From: a virus
Length of the DNA: 24,040 bases
Reading direction: 5' to 3' (one strand)
Virus record (IMG/VR): IMGVR_UViG_3300017728_003044
Coordinates: 1 to 24,040 of that record
Shown here: positions 7,627 to 12,836 of the stretch, piece after piece
How the letters are laid out: each line of letters opens with the position of its first letter
Numbering within the stretch: position 1 is the stretch's first letter
Position numbers and translations under genes: made by a program
Notes under the pieces: generated by a model
What the model was told of the DNA's origin: nothing
Databases searched by the model: none
The model's input: the letters and a program-made list of their open reading frames with translations, nothing else

Positions 7627-7669
7627 GTTATTAACAACATTAATGATTACTGATTCATACGGAAGGGGT

Positions 7670-7720
7670 ATGCTTTTTACTATGAGAGGTAATCAACACA
7701 CACAGGAACGAAGACTATGA
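7670..7720 (+). CDS. Possible 16-residue upstream peptide
   Basis: ATG at 7670, preceded closely by GGAAGGGG, opens MLFTMRGNQHTQERRL. It stops at TGA 7718-7720, overlapping the next ATG (7717-7719). The layout is that of a coupled leader peptide. The Shine-Dalgarno spacing is short and the start sits in a small hairpin, so it may be chance. Confidence 0.25.
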   Translation: MLFTMRGNQHTQERRL

Positions 7721-7845
7721 TTAATAAAATTAAAGATCTACACAGCAGATGCACTGGAGAATTTTGTGAAGCAGTCCTAATGGGCGGACTTGGCATTATT
7801 ATTTTTAGTTGCATGTGGTTGTCTCTAGCACAACTTACAACTTAG
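7717..7845 (+). CDS. Single-helix membrane microprotein, 42 residues
   Basis: Encodes MINKIKDLHSRCTGEFCEAV followed by one hydrophobic helix (about residues 21-40, LMGGLGIIIFSCMWLSLAQL). The N-terminal part has two Cys (12 and 17). AGGAA lies 9 bases before the ATG. The gene is two bases from the next start, so it belongs to the coupled train ending in the alternative oxidase. Function unknown. A small inner-membrane accessory protein is the simplest reading. Confidence 0.6.
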   Translation: MINKIKDLHSRCTGEFCEAVLMGGLGIIIFSCMWLSLAQLTT

Positions 7846-7847
7846 CC

Positions 7848-7934
7848 ATGTGGAAAGTATTAAAAAGCTTTTGGAAGGAGCTAACGAATCCTTACGAACC
7901 ATCTAAGCATTATTTCAAAGGAAGGAAAGACTAA
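7848..7934 (+). CDS. Basic microprotein, 28 residues
   Basis: Reads MWKVLKSFWKELTNPYEP and ends FKGRKD. It is basic and aromatic. It has no ribosome-binding site of its own and starts two bases after the previous stop, so re-initiation is likely. Its stop overlaps the DUF1127 start in TAATG, and its own codons supply the GGAAGG that serves that start. Confidence 0.5.
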   Translation: MWKVLKSFWKELTNPYEPSKHYFKGRKD

Positions 7935-8104
7935 TGTTTGCTATTTTAAATAACTTTGTATCAAAGTTTAAACCAAAGTTTGATCGTAAAGTTTACAATG
8001 AACTTATTAAATTAAGTGATTATGAACTTAACGACATGGGCATCAGCCGTTGCGATATTAAACACATTGCATCAGGTGGCCAAATTTATAGAGGCACACA
8101 CTAA
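7934..8104 (+). CDS. DUF1127 (YjiS-like) small protein
   Basis: Encodes 56 residues. The core LIKLSDYELNDMGISRCDI (about 24-42) is the DUF1127 signature (LSDxxLxDIGxSRxDI), followed by a short tail. These proteins are abundant in alphaproteobacteria, where arginine-rich members affect RNA turnover and phosphate or carbon physiology. GGAAGG lies 8 bases before the ATG, and both ends overlap neighbours in TAATG. A phage copy could retune host metabolism or RNA decay next to the alternative oxidase. The family call is firm, the role is inferred. Confidence 0.85.
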   Translation: MFAILNNFVSKFKPKFDRKVYNELIKLSDYELNDMGISRCDIKHIASGGQIYRGTH

Positions 8105-8157
8105 TGTGGCCGTACACTGACGAAGAATCAGATTGGCTAGATGATAAAAAGAGTTGA
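8104..8157 (+). CDS. Acidic microprotein, 17 residues
   Basis: Reads MWPYTDEESDWLDDKKS. It starts in a TAATG overlap with the DUF1127 stop and runs across the alternative oxidase start (8141) in another frame. The repeated coupling suggests that it is translated, if only to carry ribosomes to the oxidase, which lacks a Shine-Dalgarno sequence. Confidence 0.4.
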   Translation: MWPYTDEESDWLDDKKS

Positions 8158-8734
8158 CATCGCCGATAGTATAGCGTTTAGGCTTACAATGATGTTTAGA
8201 TGGTTTGCAGATACTTTTTTTGCAAAGCGTTATGGACACAGAGCAGTAGTACTTGAAACTGTTGCCGGAGTACCAGGTATGGTAGCAGGCATGTGGAATC
8301 ACTTACGTAGCCTAAGAAAGATGCAACCTGATGAGCGAGGCTGGATTAAGACTTTACTAGACGAAGCTGAAAACGAACGAATGCATTTAATGATCTTCAT
8401 TGAAATTGCAAAACCAAATATCTTTGAAAGATTATTAATTGCATTTGCTCAGCTTGTTTTTTGGCACTTCTATCTAGTTTTATACATTTTCTTTCCAGGC
8501 ACTGCACACAGGATGATAGGATACTTTGAAGATCAAGCTGTTATTTCATACACACAATATCTAGATGAAATAAAAAGTAGCAAGGTTGAAAATATTCCTG
8601 CTCCGCAAATTGCAATAGATTATTACGGATTGAAAAAAACTGCAAAGTTAAGTGATGTAATTAAAAAAGTAAGAGCTGACGAGCAAGGGCATGCAGATGT
8701 TAATCACGGAATGGCTGACCAAATAAACAAATAA
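8141..8734 (+). CDS. aox: Alternative oxidase (ubiquinol oxidase, di-iron)
   Basis: Encodes 197 residues, about the length of bacterial AOX cores. It oxidises ubiquinol and reduces O2 to water without pumping protons, bound to one face of the inner membrane. All six iron ligands are present: Glu39 (VLETVAG), Glu79 and His82 (ENERMH), Glu130 (GYFE), and Glu181 and His184 (DEQGH). The family blocks YGHRAVVLETVAGVPGMVAG and NIPAPQIAIDYY are intact. A TAG lies immediately before the ATG in frame, so the start is fixed. There is no Shine-Dalgarno site and the start lies inside the preceding microprotein gene, implying coupling. In infection it would keep electrons flowing when the cytochrome chain is limited. 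Confidence 0.95.
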   Translation: MIKRVDIADSIAFRLTMMFRWFADTFFAKRYGHRAVVLETVAGVPGMVAGMWNHLRSLRKMQPDERGWIKTLLDEAENERMHLMIFIEIAKPNIFERLLIAFAQLVFWHFYLVLYIFFPGTAHRMIGYFEDQAVISYTQYLDEIKSSKVENIPAPQIAIDYYGLKKTAKLSDVIKKVRADEQGHADVNHGMADQINK

Positions 8735-8776
8735 AAAAGAGTGACAGAACTCTCCGCCAAGAAGGCTCTGCCACTC
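8733..8776 (-). terminator. Intrinsic terminator for the minus-strand membrane-protein gene
   Basis: GAGTGACAGA (8739-8748) pairs with TCTGCCACTC (8767-8776) with one mismatch, and GCC/GGC pairs inside. Read leftward the hairpin is followed by six T (8738-8733), the proper order for the gene at 8795-9031. In the rightward direction there is no T-run, so it serves the alternative oxidase poorly. Confidence 0.65.
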
Positions 8777-8794
8777 AAAAAGTGTTATAAAATT

Positions 8795-9031
8795 TTACGC
8801 TTTGCGATTGTAGATATGATATAACACCCAGACAGCAACTAAGCCAACAAGACCTTGTGCAGACAATCCTGAGATCATTGCAGTGATATTGCTAACAACG
8901 TTGATGTTTGGCCAGAACGGAATGTTTTGGCCGTTGAAGAGAACTTCCAGTACAACTGCTAAAGAAATAAGTGAAATACCTACTTCTGTGATAGCACCTG
9001 CCCATCCTCTTATTTTATTTAAGATTTCCAT
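8795..9031 (-). CDS. Two-helix small membrane protein (holin-like in layout)
   Basis: Encodes 78 residues starting MEILNKIRGWAGAITEVG. I chose the ATG at 9031 because AAAGGAGGT lies 7 bases before it; an upstream in-frame ATG has no such site. There are two hydrophobic helices (about 15-33 and 57-73) separated by a Pro/Asn loop, and a basic end (YNRKA). This layout is compatible with a small holin, but many phage membrane proteins look similar. It has its own promoter-like box and intrinsic terminator, so it is a single-gene unit, possibly strongly expressed. Confidence 0.75.
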   Translation of the reverse strand: MEILNKIRGWAGAITEVGISLISLAVVLEVLFNGQNIPFWPNINVVSNITAMISGLSAQGLVGLVAVWVLYHIYNRKA

Positions 9032-9077
9032 AATGGATACCTCCTTTGTTAACTGACATAAGCTTTCGTCAGTAGTG

Positions 9078-9085
9078 TATTTAAT
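9078..9085 (-). promoter_or_regulatory. Late-promoter-like box (ATTAAATA)
   Basis: ATTAAATA on the minus strand, 46 bases before the ATG at 9031. It keeps the TAAATA core of the late boxes in this window but differs from TATAAATA at two positions. No -35 box is seen. Confidence 0.4.
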
Positions 9086-9133
9086 CTGGTTGATTATCAT
9101 CATTCAGTACTACTTTAATGTTACACACCTAGA

Positions 9134-9141
9134 CTTAAATA
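9134..9141 (+). promoter_or_regulatory. Late-promoter-like box (CTTAAATA)
   Basis: CTTAAATA lies 30 bases before the transporter ATG at 9172, with the TAAATA core. The identical octamer precedes the ALA synthase gene on the minus strand (12079-12086). Confidence 0.4.
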
Positions 9142-9171
9142 CCCAGTCGACAATATATAGAAAGGAATTTC

Positions 9172-9789
9172 ATGTTTAGTAATATATTCAAAGACGTTAA
9201 TATGACGTTGGTACGTAACCTAGTCATATTACACACCGCGGTAATTGCACTCAGCAACTACCTTGTTACAATTAGATTTAATGTATTTCCAGGAGCAGAC
9301 CTACCATTGTTTGGAGAGTTTCCGTTAGCAGCAGCGGCGTTTACTTTTCCTATTGTTGTAGTAGCTACTGACCTTACAGTTAGACTAGTTGGCAAAGAAG
9401 CAGGACGAGCTGTTGTTGCAATGGCAATTATTCCTGCGATTGTTGCTTCTGTGCTTGTATTATTAGCACTAGGTGATGAACATGCATATCGTGTAGGTTT
9501 AGCTAGTGGTACTGCTTATGCAATTGGTACTATGCTTGACGTATACGTATTCCAACACATTCGTGAAAGAATGTCAGCTTGGTGGATAGCCCCTGCAGTT
9601 TCGACTGTTGCCGCTAACATCATTGATACTTACGCATTCTTTTACACAGCGTTTTATCCTGCACCATGGGTTGCAGACGTAGCGTTTAATAATACACTAA
9701 CAAAAATTGTAGTAGGATTAATTGTATTCCTACCTGCATATGGTTTATTACTTAATGCACTACAAAAACGAACAACTAAAGAAGAGTAG
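9172..9789 (+). CDS. yhhQ: Queuosine-precursor transporter, YhhQ/DUF165 (VUT) family
   Basis: Encodes 205 residues with about six hydrophobic helices. Family features are the N-terminal NYLVTIRF, the FPIVVVATDLTVRLVGKEAGR segment (about 60-80), the central GTMLDVYVFQHIRE, and the late VAANIIDTYAFFYTAFY. YhhQ proteins import the 7-deazaguanines preQ0/preQ1 for queuosine in tRNA. In some phages the same precursors go into DNA as restriction-proof bases. AAGGAA lies 6 bases before the ATG. No queuosine or archaeosine enzyme is in this window, so the end use is unknown. Confidence 0.85.
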   Translation: MFSNIFKDVNMTLVRNLVILHTAVIALSNYLVTIRFNVFPGADLPLFGEFPLAAAAFTFPIVVVATDLTVRLVGKEAGRAVVAMAIIPAIVASVLVLLALGDEHAYRVGLASGTAYAIGTMLDVYVFQHIRERMSAWWIAPAVSTVAANIIDTYAFFYTAFYPAPWVADVAFNNTLTKIVVGLIVFLPAYGLLLNALQKRTTKEE

Positions 9790-9801
9790 CGTAAAACGAT
9801 T

Positions 9802-9833
9802 AACCCCCGACATAGTTTCCTGTGCCGGGGGTT
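9802..9833. terminator. Strong hairpin between converging genes
   Basis: AACCCCCG (9802-9809) pairs perfectly with CGGGGGTT (9826-9833), and ACA/TGT pairs inside. Leftward it is followed by AATCGTTTT, a fair T-tract for the gene at 9894-10208. Rightward the T-tract is poor. It probably stops both converging transcripts, leftward best. Confidence 0.65.
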
Positions 9834-9893
9834 GCTAACTATCTATATGTTGTAAGGACTATGTCCCTTTATATTATATTCTCTTTATATTAG

Positions 9894-10208
9894 TTACTTT
9901 TTATCGTTAACGAAATCATAGAACTTATTAGCAGTTTCTAAAATAGAGTCAACACCTGGAATAGGTGGCATCTCTACAGTTGTTACTATTTCGTTAGTCT
10001 CCGAATCTACGTGTGAAGTCTGTTGCCAGCCTGCAAACTTTGCATTATACTCAAAGTGTTCTTGATCTTTTGCAATTTGTAAGATCTTAGATCGGATTTC
10101 ATATCCATTTTTGTTTGTGTTGATTTTTGGCATCATGTCTTTTACCATTTCTGCCATTGCTTGGGTCTGCTTTAAAATGTCAGCACCGTACTTAGTGTCT
10201 ACAGTCAT
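9894..10208 (-). CDS. Conserved marine T4-like phage protein, 104 residues
   Basis: Starts MTVDTKYGADILKQTQAMAEM. It has no membrane segment or signal peptide and is mostly helical with a Pro-rich turn (MPPIPGV) near residue 80. I recall proteins with this start (TKYGADI) from marine T4-like phages, but no function. AGGAGA lies 5 bases before the ATG. A consensus sigma70 promoter lies upstream and an intrinsic terminator downstream, so the gene is its own unit and probably well expressed early. Confidence 0.75.
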   Translation of the reverse strand: MTVDTKYGADILKQTQAMAEMVKDMMPKINTNKNGYEIRSKILQIAKDQEHFEYNAKFAGWQQTSHVDSETNEIVTTVEMPPIPGVDSILETANKFYDFVNDKK

Positions 10209-10241
10209 TATATTCTCCTATGTGTCTGTGTGTACGCTATT

Positions 10242-10270
10242 AATATAGCATAGTATTTAGCACATGTCAA
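10242..10270 (-). promoter_or_regulatory. Consensus sigma70 promoter containing a late-like box in its spacer
   Basis: On the minus strand TTGACA (10270-10265) is followed after 17 bases by TATATT (10247-10242). The spacer contains GCTAAATA (10261-10254), the TAAATA core of the late boxes. It drives the gene at 9894-10208 and overlaps the 3' end of the gene at 10267-10455. Confidence 0.7.
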
Positions 10271-10455
10271 GTGTATTTTCCTGAAAGACGGTCCTCTATA
10301 TATCCTGCAACTGTTACTAATTTCTGTATTTCTGCAACATCTGGATGTTCTTCTTTAGCCAAATCTTCAATTAGTTCTGCTATTCCTTTTCTTTCTGATT
10401 CTAATAATTCTTCAACTGTCCATATTTGTGGATCATCAAATTCTACCTTAGCCAC
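10267..10455 (-). CDS. Small acidic protein, 62 residues, GTG start
   Basis: Starts at a GTG (MAKVEFDDPQIWTVEELLES) with AAGGAGAGG 6-8 bases before it. It is rich in Glu and Asp and probably an all-helical soluble protein. It overlaps the 3' end of the DUF454 gene by 13 bases and its own end overlaps the -35 region of the next promoter. It has no known domain. Confidence 0.65.
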   Translation of the reverse strand: MAKVEFDDPQIWTVEELLESERKGIAELIEDLAKEEHPDVAEIQKLVTVAGYIEDRLSGKYT

Positions 10456-10862
10456 GCAATCCTCTCCTTTGATTCTACTCTGCGATTGTACTCGTTAACC
10501 GACCCCGGATACCTCCAAGACCATATTGCTACGCCTAACATAAAAATGCCTGAGTAAAGAACTGCCTTGATATTGCCTGTAGTAAACCATGTAAATGCTA
10601 ATGTACTTGACATTACAATTATCATAGCATATTTTGCCCATGTTGGAAAAACTTTCTTTGTGGTCCAATTTGTTAGGAACTCTCCAAACCATGGATGGTT
10701 GTATAACCATGCATGCATCCGTGGAGAACTCTTAGCAAATGCCCAAGCAGCCATTACTAGAAAAATACTAAATGGTATTCCTGGAGTAACGAAACCGATG
10801 TAGGCCATTCCTACACAAAAGAATCCAAACCCTTGATAAAGATATTTTTTAATTAAGTCCAT
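10443..10862 (-). CDS. DUF454 (YbaN-like) inner-membrane protein
   Basis: Encodes 139 residues from the ATG at 10862 (MDLIKKYLYQGFGFF), chosen because AAAGGAA lies 5 bases before it. The DUF454 block is clear: an N-terminal helix, GFVTPGIPFSIFLVMAAWAF, then AKSSPRMHAWLYNHPWFG (about 25-65). Two more helices follow (about 80-110), the usual size and topology. The function of YbaN/DUF454 is not established. Some relatives neighbour heme-related genes, and here it directly follows ALA synthase (start 18 bases after that gene's stop), which fits a heme-linked role. Confidence 0.85.
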   Translation of the reverse strand: MDLIKKYLYQGFGFFCVGMAYIGFVTPGIPFSIFLVMAAWAFAKSSPRMHAWLYNHPWFGEFLTNWTTKKVFPTWAKYAMIIVMSSTLAFTWFTTGNIKAVLYSGIFMLGVAIWSWRYPGSVNEYNRRVESKERIAWLR

Positions 10863-10879
10863 GTTGTTCCTTTCTGCGA

Positions 10880-12073
10880 TCACTTTATAACCTTAACCAA
10901 TGCGTCTACTAAATCGCTCATCATAGCGTCAGTGTGCAAAGGAGTTGGTGCGATCCTTAACCTTTCTGTTCCTTCTGGAACAGTTGGGTAGTTAATGGGT
11001 TGTATATAAATCCCATATTCATTAAGCAACTCGTCACTAATTTCTTTGCAACGCTTTGCATCTCTTATCATTACAGGAACTATGTGTGTGCTTGCAACAT
11101 CTAGCACTTCTATGTCAACTTCTGCTAACATAGACTTTAACTTAGATGCACGTTCTTGATGTTGAACACGCAACTCATTATGATCCTTTAAATATTTAAT
11201 TGAAGCTAAGGCACCAGCACAAATCACAGGACTCATGCTGGTAGTGAATATAAATCCACTAGCTACTGATCTGATTGCGTCTATGACAATCCCTTCACCA
11301 GCTATGTAACCGCCTTGTACTCCAAACGCTTTGCCTAAAGTTCCGTTGACTATATCAACTACACCTTCTTGTCCGACTTCTTCTAGCTTACCGGCCCCTG
11401 ATTCCCCGTACAAGCCTACAGCATGTACTTCGTCTAGATATGTTATGGCCCTATACTTTTCGGCTAGCTCGCAAACACCTTTAATTGGACTTACGTCACC
11501 ATCCATGCTATACACAGATTCAAATACAATACATGGTATCATATCGTTAGCTACGCAATCTTGCAATTTTTCTTCTAAGTCGCTCAGATCATTGTGCTTC
11601 CATCTTGCCTTAGGAGCACCACTATGTCTTATACCTTCTATCAGGCTGGCATGGTTCATGTCGTCACTTAAAAACATAATGTTGGGAATGATTTTGCTTA
11701 GAGCAACCAGTGTCCACTCATTGGCAACATATGCACTTGTATACAATAAAGCACTTGAAGTACCATGCAATTTTGCAAGCTCATGCTCTAGTGCTACATG
11801 GTAGTGCGAAGTACCGCCAATGTTTCGCGTACCACCTGATCCACTTCCTGTTTGATCTAAGGCAGTATGCATTGCATCAATGACGACTTTATTCTGACCC
11901 ATACCGAGGTAATCATTACTACACCAGTTTACAATATTTTTTATTGCATAAGGCCCGTACCAAATTGATTTAGGAAAGTCACCGCGTTCACGAAGTATAT
12001 CGTTAAACACTCTGTACCTACCTTGCTGTTTTAGGTCCCGTAGAACCTGTTCAAATGGATCCTTGTCTATCAT
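10880..12073 (-). CDS. hemA: 5-aminolevulinate synthase (C4 pathway)
   Basis: Encodes 397 residues, full length. It is a PLP enzyme that condenses glycine and succinyl-CoA to 5-aminolevulinate, the first step of heme synthesis in alphaproteobacteria and mitochondria. Signatures: GRYRVFNDI and NDYLGM near the N-terminus, the TGSGSGGTRNIGGT block (75-88), ALLYTSAYVAN, the PLP-ring Asp214 and His217 (YLDEVHAVG), and the Schiff-base Lys248 (GTLGKAFG). GTRNIGGT and SVYSMDGD favour ALA synthase over related KBL/BioF enzymes. No Shine-Dalgarno lies before the ATG. A CTTAAATA box ends only five bases upstream, so the mRNA may be leaderless. The C4 pathway points to an alphaproteobacterial gene source. 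Confidence 0.95.
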   Translation of the reverse strand: MIDKDPFEQVLRDLKQQGRYRVFNDILRERGDFPKSIWYGPYAIKNIVNWCSNDYLGMGQNKVVIDAMHTALDQTGSGSGGTRNIGGTSHYHVALEHELAKLHGTSSALLYTSAYVANEWTLVALSKIIPNIMFLSDDMNHASLIEGIRHSGAPKARWKHNDLSDLEEKLQDCVANDMIPCIVFESVYSMDGDVSPIKGVCELAEKYRAITYLDEVHAVGLYGESGAGKLEEVGQEGVVDIVNGTLGKAFGVQGGYIAGEGIVIDAIRSVASGFIFTTSMSPVICAGALASIKYLKDHNELRVQHQERASKLKSMLAEVDIEVLDVASTHIVPVMIRDAKRCKEISDELLNEYGIYIQPINYPTVPEGTERLRIAPTPLHTDAMMSDLVDALVKVIK

Positions 12074-12078
12074 CAGTG

Positions 12079-12093
12079 TATTTAAGGTAAATA
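12079..12093. promoter_or_regulatory. Overlapping divergent late-like boxes
   Basis: The minus strand reads CTTAAATA (12086-12079) towards ALA synthase, and the plus strand reads GGTAAATA (12086-12093) towards the gene at 12113. Each keeps the TAAATA core and together they fill the 39-base divergent gap. For ALA synthase the start would fall almost on the ATG. Confidence 0.4.
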
Positions 12094-12112
12094 TTAATGT
12101 AGGAGTATTATT

Positions 12113-12580
12113 GTGGCAACAGAATGTTTAGTAGTATGTGATGCATGGAAGGAACCTTTACCTCATGATGCTCAAGACTTCCCTCATCTTGCAGATGAAA
12201 CAAAAGCGTTTGGCGTTTATCTAAATCAAACACTTAAATTAATAAGATCCCGTTTTGATATTATTCATGTTGCAGATGGACGTGAAATAATGGAGGAGAT
12301 GGATACAACACAAGATAAAATATTCCCTTTCATACAAGATATACCAACCCACTATGACAAATATTACTTGTGTGGATTTCATTTAGGAAGATGTACCCAC
12401 GGAAAAGCAATGACTCTTGCAAAATTAGTAACACATAATCAGATTGGTATTGTGTTTAATTTAAGTTTATTATTTCCTTGTGATGACTACAACAAAATGC
12501 GTGAACGTGACTGGTTTACTTTATACAATTACGTACATGGTCTACAAGATTTTACAACAGATTGTGCTCCTAAAAAATGA
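12113..12580 (+). CDS. Conserved protein of unknown function, isochorismatase-like in places
   Basis: Encodes 155 residues starting at a GTG with TAGGAG 8 bases upstream. A beta-strand-like start (ATECLVVCDAW) and a later YYLCGFHLGRCTHGKAM (about 85-101) recall cysteine hydrolases of the isochorismatase fold, where a Cys nucleophile follows a hydrophobic strand and a 'G-x-x' turn. The usual catalytic Asp and Lys positions cannot be assigned with confidence, so this is only a hint. The gene overlaps the next in ATGA. Confidence 0.7.
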   Translation: MATECLVVCDAWKEPLPHDAQDFPHLADETKAFGVYLNQTLKLIRSRFDIIHVADGREIMEEMDTTQDKIFPFIQDIPTHYDKYYLCGFHLGRCTHGKAMTLAKLVTHNQIGIVFNLSLLFPCDDYNKMRERDWFTLYNYVHGLQDFTTDCAPKK

Positions 12581-12759
12581 TAGAACAATGGACACCTATT
12601 TCACTTTTAATTTTTGTATCAGTTCTTGTAATCCTTGTCTATGGAGTAGGATTGTGGGCAGGCACTGTACTTAAAGATCAAATTGAAAAAGATAAAATAA
12701 AAGACGCACAGCGAGCCGCTGAGGAAAAGAAAAACGCTAAGCCTGTACGAAGAAGATAA
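12577..12759 (+). CDS. Single-helix membrane protein with a basic tail, 60 residues
   Basis: Residues 8-30 (ISLLIFVSVLVILVYGVGLW) form one membrane helix. The rest is a charged helix (KDQIEKDKIKDAQRAAEEKK) ending in RRR. The ATG overlaps the previous stop (ATGA). The topology fits a spanin- or anchor-like protein or an early host-takeover membrane protein; nothing decides this. Confidence 0.65.
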   Translation: MIEQWTPISLLIFVSVLVILVYGVGLWAGTVLKDQIEKDKIKDAQRAAEEKKNAKPVRRR

Positions 12760-12762
12760 ATA
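12755..12762 (+). promoter_or_regulatory. T4-type late promoter (GATAAATA) upstream of the synthetase gene
   Basis: GATAAATA overlaps the stop of the previous gene and lies 74 bases before the synthetase ATG. A terminator-like hairpin (12780-12808) sits between promoter and gene. Confidence 0.55.
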
Positions 12763-12779
12763 AACAGATGAAGAAATAG

Positions 12780-12808
12780 GCTCAATTTTTTTTGAGCAAA
12801 TTTTTTTT
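12780..12808 (+). terminator. Terminator or attenuator upstream of the synthetase gene
   Basis: GCTCAA (12780-12785) pairs with TTGAGC (12792-12797) around six T, then AAA and eight T (12801-12808). It could end the 12113-12759 transcript. Lying after the GATAAATA box, it could also attenuate the synthetase mRNA. Confidence 0.6.
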
Positions 12809-12836
12809 AGGTTGAATTTACTAAAAGGAAAAGAAA

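Noticed and set aside
8221-8302. T7 run and TTTGCA/TGCAAA repeat in the alternative oxidase gene as a terminator
   Set aside because: The T-run lies inside the loop rather than after the stem, so it does not have terminator order.
10495-10710. A 71-codon frame overlapping DUF454 that might mean a frameshift
   Set aside because: The DUF454 frame is complete from start to stop with normal length, so the other frame is a shadow.
11331-11804. A 157-codon open frame on the plus strand inside ALA synthase
   Set aside because: It is antisense to a gene with all family motifs, has low-complexity Ser/Pro-rich composition and has no ribosome-binding site.
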